DNA from: Streptomyces sp. DH24
GTDB taxonomy: Bacteria > Actinomycetota > Actinomycetes > Streptomycetales > Streptomycetaceae
NCBI RefSeq assembly: GCF_029813775.1
Contig: NZ_JARVKW010000020.1
Coordinates: 62,001-126,000 of the forward strand
Direction: 5' to 3'
DNA: 64,000 bases
The position numbers and the translations under genes were made by a program. The notes under the pieces are model-generated. The model ran no database searches, had not been told where the DNA came from, and was given only the letters and a program-made list of their open reading frames with translations. Every line of letters begins with the position of its first letter. The stretch's first letter is position 1. Shown here one piece after another: positions 40,092-48,089 of this stretch.

Positions 40092-41615
40092 ATGAGTCCA
40101 GTTGTCGTCGCCGTCGTCGGAGTCGTCGTACTCCTCGTGCTCATCGCCCTGGTGGTGGTCACGCGGTACAAAGTCGCCGGGCCGAGCGAGGCGTTCATCG
40201 TCACGGGCCGGCGCGGCAAGCAGTCCACTGACCCGGAGACCGGCCGGGTGTTCACCGACAACAGCGGACAGAAGGTCGTGGTCGGCGGCGGCGTGTTCGT
40301 CGTGCCGTTCGTCCAGCAGCGGTTCACGCTCGACCTGTCCTCGCGGCACATTCCCGTCGCCGTGCGCGGCGCGGTCACCCTGCGCGGCATCAAGGCCAAC
40401 CTCGAAGGCGTCGCCATCGTCAAGGTCGGCGGCACCGAGGACTCCATCCGCGCCGCGGCACAGCGGTTCCTGATGCAGCAGGACGGCATCGTCGGCTTCA
40501 CGCAGGAGGTGCTGTCGGGCGCGCTGCGCGCGATCGTCGGCCGGATGTCGGTGGAGGACGTCATCCGGGACCGGGCCGCGTTCGCCGGGCAGGTCGCCGA
40601 GGAGGCGGAGGCCAGCCTGTCCGGGCAGGGCCTGGTGCTGGACGCCTTCCAGATCCAGGACATCACCACCGAGGGCTCCTACCTGGAGGACCTCGGCCGC
40701 CCGGAGGCCGCCCGCGCCAAGCAGGAGGCCGACATCGCGGAGGCCGTGGCCCGCCGCGCCGCCGAGCAGGCCCGGCTGAAGGCCGAGGAGGAGATCGCGG
40801 TCGCGCAGCGGACGTTCTACCTGAAGCAGGCGGAGATCAAGGCCGCGACGGACGCGGCGGCGGCCCAGGCGAACGCGGCCGGACCGCTCGCCGAGGCCGC
40901 GCGCAACCAGGAGATCCTCGCCGAGCAGGAGAAGGTCGCCGAGCGGCAGGCGGCGCTGAAGGACCGCCAGCTCGACACCGAGGTCCGCAAGCCCGCCGAC
41001 GCCCAGCGGTACGCCGCCGAGCAGGAGTCCGAGGCGCGCAAGGTGGCCCGGGTCAAGGAGGCCGAGGCGGAGCGGCTGGCGGCCATCGCGGCGGCCCAGG
41101 CGGAGGCCGAGCGGGCGCGGCTGACCGGTGAGGGCGAGAAGCAGCGCCGTACCGCGCTGGCCGAGGCCGGGGCACTCGAAGGGCTCAAGGAGGGCGAGGC
41201 GGAGCGGGCCCGGCGTGCCGCGGTCGCCGAGGCCGTGCGGCTGGAGGGCGAGGCGGAGGCCGCGTCGATCGCCGCGAAGGGCGCCGCCGAGGCCGACGCG
41301 ATGCGGAGGAAGGCCGACGCGTTCGGGCAGTACGGCGACGCGGCGGTGCTCCAGATGCTGGTCGAGGTGCTTCCGCAGGTGGTCGCGAAGGCGTCGGAGC
41401 CGCTGAGCGCGGTGGACAAGATGACGGTCATCTCCACGGACGGCGCGAGCCGCATCCCGCGCGCGGTCGCCGACAACGTCGCCCAGGGGATGGAGCTGCT
41501 CGGCGCGACCACGGGTGTCGACCTGGCGGAACTGCTGAAGGGCATCACACGCCGGGACGCGCGGGGCGAGGGCGGGTCCGCGCAGGACGACGGAAAGGTC
41601 GAGATCGCCGGTTGA
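40092..41615 (+). CDS. Flotillin-like SPFH/Band 7 protein
   Basis: 507 aa from MSPVVVAVVGVVVLLVLIAL at 40092. One N-terminal transmembrane helix (about 3-23) is followed by an SPFH domain (about 30-215: GPSEAFIVTGRRG, VPFVQQRFTLDLSSRHIPVA) and a long Ala/Glu/Arg coiled coil (about 215-420) with the flotillin A-E-A-E repeats. The C-terminal ~80 residues (VLQMLVEVLPQVVAKASEPL, then KMTVISTDGASRIPRAVADN) match flotillin ends. It would form oligomeric membrane scaffolds. It is paired with the NfeD-like gene upstream. Confidence 0.93.
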   Translation: MSPVVVAVVGVVVLLVLIALVVVTRYKVAGPSEAFIVTGRRGKQSTDPETGRVFTDNSGQKVVVGGGVFVVPFVQQRFTLDLSSRHIPVAVRGAVTLRGIKANLEGVAIVKVGGTEDSIRAAAQRFLMQQDGIVGFTQEVLSGALRAIVGRMSVEDVIRDRAAFAGQVAEEAEASLSGQGLVLDAFQIQDITTEGSYLEDLGRPEAARAKQEADIAEAVARRAAEQARLKAEEEIAVAQRTFYLKQAEIKAATDAAAAQANAAGPLAEAARNQEILAEQEKVAERQAALKDRQLDTEVRKPADAQRYAAEQESEARKVARVKEAEAERLAAIAAAQAEAERARLTGEGEKQRRTALAEAGALEGLKEGEAERARRAAVAEAVRLEGEAEAASIAAKGAAEADAMRRKADAFGQYGDAAVLQMLVEVLPQVVAKASEPLSAVDKMTVISTDGASRIPRAVADNVAQGMELLGATTGVDLAELLKGITRRDARGEGGSAQDDGKVEIAG

Positions 41616-41653
41616 CAGGGCGCGGTCGCGCACCCGGCGTGGCCGCCCCTTCC

Positions 41654-41686
41654 GTGCTACCGTCGCTTGGAGTTGCGGTCTTGGTT
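41654..41686 (+). promoter_or_regulatory. Conserved csp start-site/leader element, copy 1
   Basis: GTGCTACCGT, seven bases, then AGTTGCGGTCTTGGTT, about 110 bases before the csp start. The same element, with 14 of 16 bases of the second block identical, precedes the other csp gene in this window (50175-50206, minus). It probably marks the -10 region plus a cold-box-like leader start. Confidence 0.65.
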
Positions 41687-41744
41687 CCCATGCGTGAATT
41701 ACCCGGTGTTTTTTCTCCGGGCGGGGCAATCATCTCGGCGACAG

Positions 41745-41771
41745 GGAGATTTCACACGGTGTGGAATCTCC
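41745..41771 (+). promoter_or_regulatory. Leader hairpin before csp gene
   Basis: GGAGATT pairs with AATCTCC and CACAC with GTGTG inside it, directly upstream of the GAAGGAG ribosome binding site. It could act as a temperature-sensitive leader structure. Confidence 0.5.
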
Positions 41772-41796
41772 GGCAGTGCCCCGAAGGAGAATTGGT

Positions 41797-42000
41797 ATGG
41801 CTACCGGCACCGTGAAGTGGTTCAACTCGGAAAAGGGTTTCGGCTTCATCGCGCAGGACGGCGGCGGGCAGGACGTCTTCGCCCACTACTCGAACATCGC
41901 CGCGCAGGGCTTCCGTGAGCTTCAGGAAGGCCAGAAGGTGATCTTCGACGTCACGCAGGGCCAGAAGGGCCCGCAGGCGGAGAACATCCGCCCCGCCTGA
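41797..42000 (+). CDS. Cold-shock protein (CspA family)
   Basis: 67 aa from the ATG at 41797, with GAAGGAG eight bases upstream. It is a single cold-shock domain with both RNA-binding motifs, KGFGFI (RNP1) and DVFAHY (RNP2): ATGTVKWFNSEKGFGFIAQD, then QGQKGPQAENIRPA. It binds single-stranded RNA/DNA as an RNA chaperone. It is very similar to the second csp gene at 49801-50004. A long leader (about 110 bases) carries a conserved element and a hairpin; a strong terminator follows. Confidence 0.97.
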   Translation: MATGTVKWFNSEKGFGFIAQDGGGQDVFAHYSNIAAQGFRELQEGQKVIFDVTQGQKGPQAENIRPA

Positions 42001-42017
42001 CGCGGAGCAGCACGACA

Positions 42018-42053
42018 GAACCGGGACTCGCGTGGGAACGCGGGTCCCGGTTC
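42018..42053 (+). terminator. Terminator after csp gene
   Basis: A 16-bp stem starting GAACCGGGACTCGCGT, with one G-U pair, 17 bases after the stop. Confidence 0.88.
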
Positions 42054-42057
42054 TCGT

Positions 42058-42093
42058 GTGTCCGGGGTGTCCGGGGTGTCCGGGGTGTCCGGG
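42058..42093. repeat. 9-bp tandem repeat, four units
   Basis: GTGTCCGGG repeated four times without change, between the csp terminator and the end of blaB. Confidence 0.9.
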
Positions 42094-42106
42094 GCGTTCG
42101 TGCCGG

Positions 42107-42994
42107 TCACGTGCCGGTCACGCGCGGGGCGCGCAGGGCGTCCACGGCGATCCGGGCCGCCGTGCCGATGACCGCGTCCGCCGCGGGGAGCGTCGCCGCC
42201 GTGCTGGCCGTACGGGTGAACACGGCGACCGCGTACCGGCCGCCGTCGGGATACTCGACCACCCCGACCTCGTTGCGCACGGTCGGCAGGCTGCCCGTCT
42301 TGCCCGCCACGTGCACGTCGTCGAAGGGGAAGCCGGACGCCAGGCGGTGCGGCCAGACCTGGAGGGCGAGCAGCCGGCGGATCGCGGCGCCGTGCTCGGG
42401 CGCGCACGCCTCGTCCCGCCAGACGGCGCCCAGCAGCCGTGTCATGTCGCGCGGGGTGCTGCGGTTGGTCCGGGCCGGGTCGAGCGCCCGCAGCCGGGTG
42501 ATGACGTGCGGGTCGGCGAGCGCCCGGGCGCCGCCGGGGCCCGCGTCCTCCTTGATCGTGGCGAGCATCTCGCCGAACGTGTGGACGGCGTGCGTGCGGC
42601 TCAGGCCGAGGCGGGCCGTCGTGCGGTTGACGGCGTCCAGGCCGACGCGGGCGAGCAGGAGGTCGGCGGCGGCGTTGTCGCTGACGGCCATCATCAGGTA
42701 GGCGACGTCGCGCAGGGACATCCGGACCGGGTCCAGCATGGCGGCCAGTCCGGTGGGGCCGGGGGTGCGCTCGGGCGGGGGGCAGTCGACCTGCTCCGTC
42801 AGGTCCAGGTGTCCGGCGGCGGCGAGGTCGTGGAGCGCGACCAGCAGACACAGCTTGTGGACGCTGGCCGTGCACACCGGCTGGTCCGCGCCCGCGTCGA
42901 GCTGGGCGCCCGAGTCGATGTCGAGGGCGTGCAGCCGGCCGGTGACCCCGGCTTCGGCGAAGGCCGCCCGGATGCGGGCGAGGGCGTCGGTCAC
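42107..42994 (-). CDS. blaB: BlaB-like cytosolic serine penicillin-recognising protein
   Basis: 295 aa from the GTG at 42994. It has the class A beta-lactamase motifs S-V-H-K (S44-K47), S-D-N (105-107) and K-T-G (232-234), but no signal peptide. The omega-loop glutamate region is not clearly conserved. In Streptomyces cacaoi, BlaB is exactly such a protein, encoded after the LysR regulator BlaA and required for normal induction of the divergent beta-lactamase gene. Here its GTGA start overlaps the stop of the LysR gene, so the two are translationally coupled. Its biochemical role in sensing is not settled. Confidence 0.82.
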   Translation of the reverse strand: MTDALARIRAAFAEAGVTGRLHALDIDSGAQLDAGADQPVCTASVHKLCLLVALHDLAAAGHLDLTEQVDCPPPERTPGPTGLAAMLDPVRMSLRDVAYLMMAVSDNAAADLLLARVGLDAVNRTTARLGLSRTHAVHTFGEMLATIKEDAGPGGARALADPHVITRLRALDPARTNRSTPRDMTRLLGAVWRDEACAPEHGAAIRRLLALQVWPHRLASGFPFDDVHVAGKTGSLPTVRNEVGVVEYPDGGRYAVAVFTRTASTAATLPAADAVIGTAARIAVDALRAPRVTGT

Positions 42995-43959
42995 AGCCAG
43001 TACTCCGATGCCGGGCGCAGGTGCAGCGGGCGGGCCGGCACGTCGGGCGTCGCCCCGGCGGTGGTGCGCAGCGCGTGCGTGGCGGCCTCCGCGAACGCGC
43101 CGACGGCCCGGTCGCCGCGGCCCTTGGGCCAGGCCACCGAGTGCCGCCAGGCCAGCGGCGCACCGGCGAGCGGGCGCCAGACGACGTCCGGGTCCCGGTC
43201 CCCGGGGTGCCCGGCGTGCGCGTCGCGCGGACCGAGGGCGACGGCACCGGCGGACAGCACCAGCCCCCGTACGAAGCTGGCGCCCTGGGCGTGCCGGACG
43301 GCGGCCGGGGTGTAGCCGTTGCGGGCGCAGGCCGTCAGCAGGTCGTCGTAGAGCGCCGGGGCGCCGGCGCGGGGGAAGAGGATCAGGTCGTAGCCGGTGA
43401 GGGAGGCGAGCGGCACCTCGTCGAGCCGGGCCGCCGCCGCGTCGCGCGGGAGGAGGACGCCCAGCTCGCGGCGGAGCACCGGGCCGAGTTCCAGGCCGGT
43501 CACGTCGCTGGGGTGGTGGATGAGGCCGACGTCCAGGTCGTGCGCGGCGAACCGGGCGAGCTGCTGGGCGGTGGACAGCTCGTGCAGCTCCAGTTCCAGC
43601 CCGGCGTGCCGCCGCCCGAACTCCGCCAGCAGGGCCGCCACGGTCTCGCCGGACAGGTCGGGCGACAGCGCGGCGCGCAGCAGGCCGCTCTCGCCGTCCC
43701 GGATGCGGCGCGCGGCGGCCAGGAACGACTCGGAACGGGCGAGCAGTTCACGTGCCTCGGCCAGCAGCAGCGTGCCCGCCTCGGTGATCGTCACCTGACG
43801 GCTGGACCGTTCGAAGAGACGGACGCCCAGTTCGCGTTCGAGGCGCTGGATGCGCTGCGACAGCGGCGGCTGCGCCATGCCGAGCCGGGCCGCGGCACGC
43901 CCGAAGTGTGACTCTTCTGCAACAGCCACAAAGCACTCCAGGTGCCGCACCAGGTCCAC
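42991..43959 (-). CDS. blaA: LysR-type regulator of the beta-lactam locus (BlaA-like)
   Basis: 322 aa from a GTG at 43959 (VDLVRHLECFVAVAEESHFG); another GTG three codons later is possible. N-terminal HTH (about 1-62: GRAAARLGMAQPPLSQRIQR) and a LysR effector domain (about 95-300). It is divergent from a penicillin-binding protein/beta-lactamase operon and co-transcribed with blaB, the same logic as S. cacaoi blaA-blaB/blaL, where BlaA activates blaL when beta-lactam is present. Dyads lie between the divergent genes. Confidence 0.82.
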   Translation of the reverse strand: MDLVRHLECFVAVAEESHFGRAAARLGMAQPPLSQRIQRLERELGVRLFERSSRQVTITEAGTLLLAEARELLARSESFLAAARRIRDGESGLLRAALSPDLSGETVAALLAEFGRRHAGLELELHELSTAQQLARFAAHDLDVGLIHHPSDVTGLELGPVLRRELGVLLPRDAAAARLDEVPLASLTGYDLILFPRAGAPALYDDLLTACARNGYTPAAVRHAQGASFVRGLVLSAGAVALGPRDAHAGHPGDRDPDVVWRPLAGAPLAWRHSVAWPKGRGDRAVGAFAEAATHALRTTAGATPDVPARPLHLRPASEYWL

Positions 43960-43970
43960 GATCAGGAACC

Positions 43971-44002
43971 ATATCGCCGATTGATCGATCCGAGATCGAT
44001 AT
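43971..44002. promoter_or_regulatory. Dyad region between blaA and PBP operon
   Basis: The perfect dyad ATCGATC-CGA-GATCGAT (43984-44000) lies inside an outer ATATCG...CGATAT pair (43971-44002). It is 42-73 bp before the PBP start and 12-43 bp before blaA: the expected position for a LysR operator that controls both directions. Confidence 0.65.
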
Positions 44003-44043
44003 GCATCTTGGACAGCGGGCGTGACGGTTGCTCTGCTCGTGCC

Positions 44044-45705
44044 ATGGAACCCCGTACCGAAGACCCGACGCAGTATCCGCAGTATCCCGCCGCGCCCCTG
44101 CGCCGCCGCGGGCGCCGCACGGGCCGGACCCTCACCGTGGCCGTGGCGCTGGCCGCCGTCGTCGTGGGCGGGTCGTACGCGGCCGGCCTCGGCCCCTTCG
44201 CGCGCGGCGACGAGGGACCCGATCCGGCGGCGACGGCGCAGGCCCGCGCGTTCCTCGCCGACTGGGCGGCCGGGCGGATGCCGGCCGCCGCCGGCCGGAC
44301 CACCAGGCCGGACACCGCGCGGCAGGTGCTGAGCAGCTTCACGACCGGGCTCGACATCGGCAGACCGGAACTCACGCCGCGGGAGCCCGAGGAGGGCGAG
44401 GACGGCACGGTGACCGTCCCGTTCACGGCCCGGATGCCGGTCGAGGGCCTGGGCACCTGGACGTACGAGTCGAAGCTGCCGCTGCGCGAGCAGGGCGACG
44501 GCAGCTGGAAGGTGGACTGGCGGCTGTCCGTCGTCCATCCGCGTCTGAGCGGCACCGAGAAGTTCCATCTGGAGCGCGAGGAGACGAACGTCCCCGAGGC
44601 CACCGACCGGCGGGGCGCGACCCTCTCGGCGGAGAAGTACCCCTCGCTCGGCCCGGTCCTCAGCCGGCTCGGCGGCGCGGGCGGCGGTCCGCGCGGCGCC
44701 GTCGAACTCGTCGACCGCGCCACGGGCGAGGTCGTGCGCACCGAGGCCAGGTTCGGCGAGAAGCCCGCCCCGGACCGCGGCGGGCCCGTCCGCACCACCC
44801 TCGACGCGACCTGGCAGGCGGCGGCCGAACGGGCCCTGGCCGACGGCACGGACGGCAAGAACGCGGCGCTCGTCGCCCTGCGCGTCGACAACGGCGAGAT
44901 CCTCGCCGTGGCCAACTCCCCCACCACCGGCTTCAACCGCGCCGTCTCCGGCACCTACGCGCCCGGCTCCACGTGGAAGATCGTCACCAGCAGCGCCCTG
45001 CTGCTCAAGGACGCGGTGACGCCCGACGACGTTGTGGACTGCCCCAAGTACCTCACGGTCGGCAAGGAGTTCCACAACGTGGAGACCTCCGAACACCCGG
45101 GCGCCACCTTCCGCAAGGACTTCACCGAGTCGTGCAACACCGCGTTCATCAGCCTGCGCGGCAAGCTCGCCGACCGGGAACTGGGCGACGTCGCCCGCGA
45201 GTACTTCGGCGTCGGCCAGACCTGGCACATCGGTGTCCCGTCCTACGACGGTTCCGTGCCCGTGCCGCGCGACGAGACCGAGAAGGCCGCCTCGATGATC
45301 GGGCAGGGCCGCATCCAGGCCAATCCGCTGATCATGGCGTCGGTCACCGCGACCGCCGTGTCCGGCACCTTCCACCAGCCGTCCCTCACATCCGGTACGT
45401 CGGGCACGAAGGACACGACCACGACGACACCACTGCCGGACGACGTCGTCGGCCACCTGCGCGACATGCTGCGCGCCACCGTCACCGAGGGCACGGCCCG
45501 CGTCCTGGCCGACCTGCCCGGCGAGATCGGCGCGAAGACCGGCACCGCCGAGGTCTCGGAGGACGCGGAGAACAACGGCTGGTTCGTCGCCCACCGCGGG
45601 AACGTGGCGGTGGCGTGCGTGGTGGAGGAGGGCGTCACCGGGGGCGGGTCGGCGGGGCCCGTGGTGCGAGGGCTGCTGGCGGCGGTGCCGGGGGACCCGG
45701 CGTGA
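44044..45705 (+). CDS. Penicillin-binding transpeptidase with MecA-type N-terminal domain
   Basis: 553 aa from the ATG at 44044. Short cytoplasmic N-terminus, one membrane anchor (TLTVAVALAAVVVGGSYAAG, about 29-48), NTF2-like MecA_N domain (about 57-175), and transpeptidase domain (about 225-550) with S-T-W-K (S309), S-C-N (363-365) and K-T-G-T (498-501). It should crosslink peptidoglycan and, by position in the bla operon, may be an inducible low-affinity or bypass PBP. The last codons overlap the beta-lactamase start (GTGA). No clear ribosome binding site was found. Confidence 0.9.
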   Translation: MEPRTEDPTQYPQYPAAPLRRRGRRTGRTLTVAVALAAVVVGGSYAAGLGPFARGDEGPDPAATAQARAFLADWAAGRMPAAAGRTTRPDTARQVLSSFTTGLDIGRPELTPREPEEGEDGTVTVPFTARMPVEGLGTWTYESKLPLREQGDGSWKVDWRLSVVHPRLSGTEKFHLEREETNVPEATDRRGATLSAEKYPSLGPVLSRLGGAGGGPRGAVELVDRATGEVVRTEARFGEKPAPDRGGPVRTTLDATWQAAAERALADGTDGKNAALVALRVDNGEILAVANSPTTGFNRAVSGTYAPGSTWKIVTSSALLLKDAVTPDDVVDCPKYLTVGKEFHNVETSEHPGATFRKDFTESCNTAFISLRGKLADRELGDVAREYFGVGQTWHIGVPSYDGSVPVPRDETEKAASMIGQGRIQANPLIMASVTATAVSGTFHQPSLTSGTSGTKDTTTTTPLPDDVVGHLRDMLRATVTEGTARVLADLPGEIGAKTGTAEVSEDAENNGWFVAHRGNVAVACVVEEGVTGGGSAGPVVRGLLAAVPGDPA

Positions 45706-46802
45706 GGGCGGGTGCGGCGGGCCGTCGCGCCGGGACGCTGAACGGCGGCGGTGCGCCCAGCCGACGTGCCGTGCTGTGGGGCGCGGTCCTGCTGCCCCTG
45801 GCGGCGGGGTGCGGTGAGGGCGGGAACCCGGCCGGGACCGGGCCCTCCTCCCGCTCCGCCTCGCCGACCGCGTCCCGGCAGGCCCCTGCGGACGCCTCCC
45901 GGGACGCGCGCCCGCGCTTCGCCGCGCTGGAACGGAAGTACGGCGCCCGCCTCGGCGTCCACGCCCTGGCGACGGGCACCGGTGCGACCGTGTCGTACCG
46001 CGCCGACGAGCGGTTCGCGTTCTGCTCCACCTTCAAGACGCTGGCCGCGGCGGCCGTCCTGCACCGCAGGCCCTTGAGCCACCTGGACGACCGCGTCACC
46101 TACACAGCGGCGGACGTCGACTCCATTTCGCCGGTCACCGAGGACCACGTCGCCACGGGCATGACGATCCGGCAGCTGTGCGACGCGGCCGTCCGGTACA
46201 GCGACGGCACGGCGGGGAACCTGCTGATGCGGGACATCGGCGGCCCGGCGGGCCTGACCGCGTTCCTGCGCGAACTCGGGGACGACGTCAGCCGCATGGA
46301 CGACTACGAGCCGGAACTCAACAGCGTCCGCCCCGGAGACCCGCGCGACACCACCACTCCCCGGGCGATCGCAGCCGACTACCAGCGGCTCGTGCTCGGT
46401 GACGCCCTGCCGGCCGCCAAGCGCCGCCTCCTCGGCGACTGGCTCGCCCGCAACGCCACGGGCGTCGGGGCCAGGCGGGTCCGGGCGGGCGTCCCCGACG
46501 GCTGGGCGGTGGCGGACAAGACGGGAACGGGCGACTACGGCCGGGCGAACGACATCGCCGTCGTCCGGCCGCCCGGCGTCGCGCCCCTCGTCCTGGCCGT
46601 CATGTCCGACCGGCCAGGAGTCGCCGCGGAACCGCGGGACGCCCTGCTGGCCGAGGCCACGAGGGAGGTGGTCGCGCACCTGACGTGCCCGCCGCCCCAC
46701 GACGACGTCAGCCCTGGCCGGACACCGTCCCGCAGTTCGTGGTCGCCGGCTTGCCCGACAGGCGGTCCGACAGCCAGGCGATGGCGTTGCCCTGGTCGGT
46801 GA
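45702..46802 (+). CDS. blaL: Class A beta-lactamase lipoprotein with aberrant C-terminal tail
   Basis: 366 aa from a GTG at 45702, overlapping the PBP stop. Twin-arginine SRRAVL (RR 21-22) and lipobox LPLAAGC (Cys 37) predict a Tat-exported lipoprotein. Active-site set: S109-T-F-K112, S167-D-G169 (the Streptomyces variant of SDN), E203 in EPELN, K273-T-G. It hydrolyses beta-lactams. The family normally ends near REVVAHL (about residue 327). Here the frame runs on for ~38 residues antisense to the end of a lipase remnant, so the original stop has probably been lost by rearrangement. Confidence 0.9.
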   Translation: MRAGAAGRRAGTLNGGGAPSRRAVLWGAVLLPLAAGCGEGGNPAGTGPSSRSASPTASRQAPADASRDARPRFAALERKYGARLGVHALATGTGATVSYRADERFAFCSTFKTLAAAAVLHRRPLSHLDDRVTYTAADVDSISPVTEDHVATGMTIRQLCDAAVRYSDGTAGNLLMRDIGGPAGLTAFLRELGDDVSRMDDYEPELNSVRPGDPRDTTTPRAIAADYQRLVLGDALPAAKRRLLGDWLARNATGVGARRVRAGVPDGWAVADKTGTGDYGRANDIAVVRPPGVAPLVLAVMSDRPGVAAEPRDALLAEATREVVAHLTCPPPHDDVSPGRTPSRSSWSPACPTGGPTARRWRCPGR

Positions 46803-47142
46803 TCAGCGGCGCCAGGTGGTTGGTGAGGAGCTTGTCGCCGAGGTTGGGGAGCCTGACGGGCACGTAGGTGACGTCGGCGCCCTTGCGGCACCAGTCGACG
46901 GCGAGTTGACGCGACTGCTCGTGCTCGACGATGTCGTCCTCGACGCCGGTCGCGACCCGCACCGGACCGGCCGGCTTGAGGGTGCCGATGCGCTGGCCGT
47001 CGAGGAACGCCTTCAGGCGCGGCTCGGCGGCGATGAGGCCGGAGACGGACCGGCCGTCCTTCGTCCACCTGGTGCTCTTGGTGAAGCCGTACCGGAAGAG
47101 GCGTGCCGCACGGGACGTACTCGTGTCACCGGGTGCGCGCAT
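46708..47142 (-). pseudogene. Secretory lipase (LIP family), C-terminal remnant
   Basis: Frame from an ATG at 47142 to TGA at 46708 reads ...AARLFRYGFTKSTRW, then VATGVEDDIVEHEQSRQLAV, DWCRKGADVTYVPVRLPNLG and a terminal NCGTVSG. This is the C-terminal third of actinobacterial secretory lipases (~400 aa alpha/beta hydrolases), including the acid EDD and the conserved ending. The signal peptide, nucleophile elbow (GxSxG) and oxyanion region are missing. It overlaps the tail of blaL by 95 bp on the opposite strand. Confidence 0.7.
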
Positions 47143-47195
47143 GTCGCTCGTGGCGGGCCGTCCCGGTTCCGCCGTCGGCCGTGGCCGTCCCGGCG

Positions 47196-47573
47196 CTACT
47201 GGTCCGAGTAGCCGATGTCCCCGACGGTCCAGGCGCTCACGTCCTCCAGCGCGACGCGGTACATGCCGCCCGTGTCGGGGATGCCGAAGCTGCCCTGGAG
47301 GATCCGGGCGACGTGGAAGTGCAGGTGCGTGGGCCGGGCGCCGGGCGTACCCGCCGGGGCGCCGCCGTCGGCGGGGGCGAACACGTCGGAGAACGGGCGC
47401 AGTTGGGCGGAGTCCCGCAGGACCTCGGCCACGCGCTCTCGCCACATGGCCTCGGGAGCCAACCGTCCCGTGATGACGGCCCCGGGGACCACCACGGTGA
47501 GGGACATCTGGCTGGTGCCCTCCGACTCCACCATCGCGGCGATGCCGGCGAGCAGGTCATCAGGGTGTGACAT
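47196..47573 (-). CDS. Conserved small actinobacterial protein (weak GvpU-like pattern)
   Basis: 125 aa from MSHPDDLLAGIAAMVESEGT at 47573. The core LTVVVPGAVITGRLAPEAMW followed by LHFHVARILQGSFGIPDTGG and MYRVALEDVSAWTVGDIGY repeats a beta-strand pattern found in many small Streptomyces proteins; the TVVVPGAVITGRL stretch is faintly like gas-vesicle accessory GvpU. No gvp genes are near, so the function is unknown. No signal or membrane segment. It precedes the cold-shock cluster on the same strand. Confidence 0.6.
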   Translation of the reverse strand: MSHPDDLLAGIAAMVESEGTSQMSLTVVVPGAVITGRLAPEAMWRERVAEVLRDSAQLRPFSDVFAPADGGAPAGTPGARPTHLHFHVARILQGSFGIPDTGGMYRVALEDVSAWTVGDIGYSDQ

Positions 47574-47636
47574 GGGTCAGGAGCCTACTCCAGAGACATG
47601 GCCCCGCAGGTCATCCACGGGGAAAACAGGAACGGA

Positions 47637-47668
47637 CCGGCCGCTCCGCGCGCGTGCGGAGCGGCCGG
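47637..47668 (-). terminator. Terminator after SCO5918-like gene
   Basis: CCGGCCGCTCCGC pairs with GCGGAGCGGCCGG across six bases, 31 bases past the stop at 47699. Confidence 0.82.
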
Positions 47669-47698
47669 CCCGGAAGCCGGCCGTGCGGGCCGGCCGGT

Positions 47699-47998
47699 TC
47701 ACTCCCCCAGCTGCGCGGACGCGGCCTGCATCGGGGTGAGCCCGTCCAGCGGCGGTGCGGCCGTGGGCGCGGGGTGGCAGGTGAAGCCGAGGCGGATGAG
47801 CGCCCGGGCCACTTCCGACGCGGTGAAGTCGCGCCGGTCCTGCTTGGTGATGACTTCCCCGACCTGCTTGACGGGGTAGGTGCGACGGCCGATCGTCACG
47901 GAGATCCCCGTGACCTCCTCGGCCTTGATGCCCTTCATCGACTCCTCGACCTCGCTCTTGGTCAGGTCGAAGGGGTAGCGGGCGATGACACAGCGCAT
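47699..47998 (-). CDS. SCO5918-like small protein of the cold-shock cluster
   Basis: 99 aa from MRCVIARYPFDLTKSEVEES at 47998, with GGAGG four bases upstream. The pattern MRCVIAR-PFDLTKS...VEESMKGIKAEEVTGISVTI, then GRRTYPVKQVGEVITKQDRR and DFTASEVARALIRLGFTC, matches a family that in Streptomyces is encoded next to DEAD-box helicase and csp genes (SCO5918 type). It is small and soluble, probably an RNA-associated accessory factor. It is 91 bp downstream of the helicase gene and likely co-transcribed. Confidence 0.78.
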   Translation of the reverse strand: MRCVIARYPFDLTKSEVEESMKGIKAEEVTGISVTIGRRTYPVKQVGEVITKQDRRDFTASEVARALIRLGFTCHPAPTAAPPLDGLTPMQAASAQLGE

Positions 47999-48089
47999 GG
48001 TGCCTCCACGGGGTTGAGAAAACGCCGGAAGTGGAACGGGAGCGGTACTGGCTGTTCGGCGCGGCGGGCCGTGCGGTGCGGCGCCGCTG

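Noticed and set aside
41612..41663. TTGACA as -35 element for the csp gene
   Set aside because: The distance to TACCGT is about 40 bp, far beyond promoter spacing.
42058..42093. CRISPR-like array
   Set aside because: Four directly adjacent 9-bp units without spacers; a simple minisatellite.
43740..43756. Second parS site (TTCACGTG)
   Set aside because: Only one half of the palindrome matches; the other arm is GCCTC.
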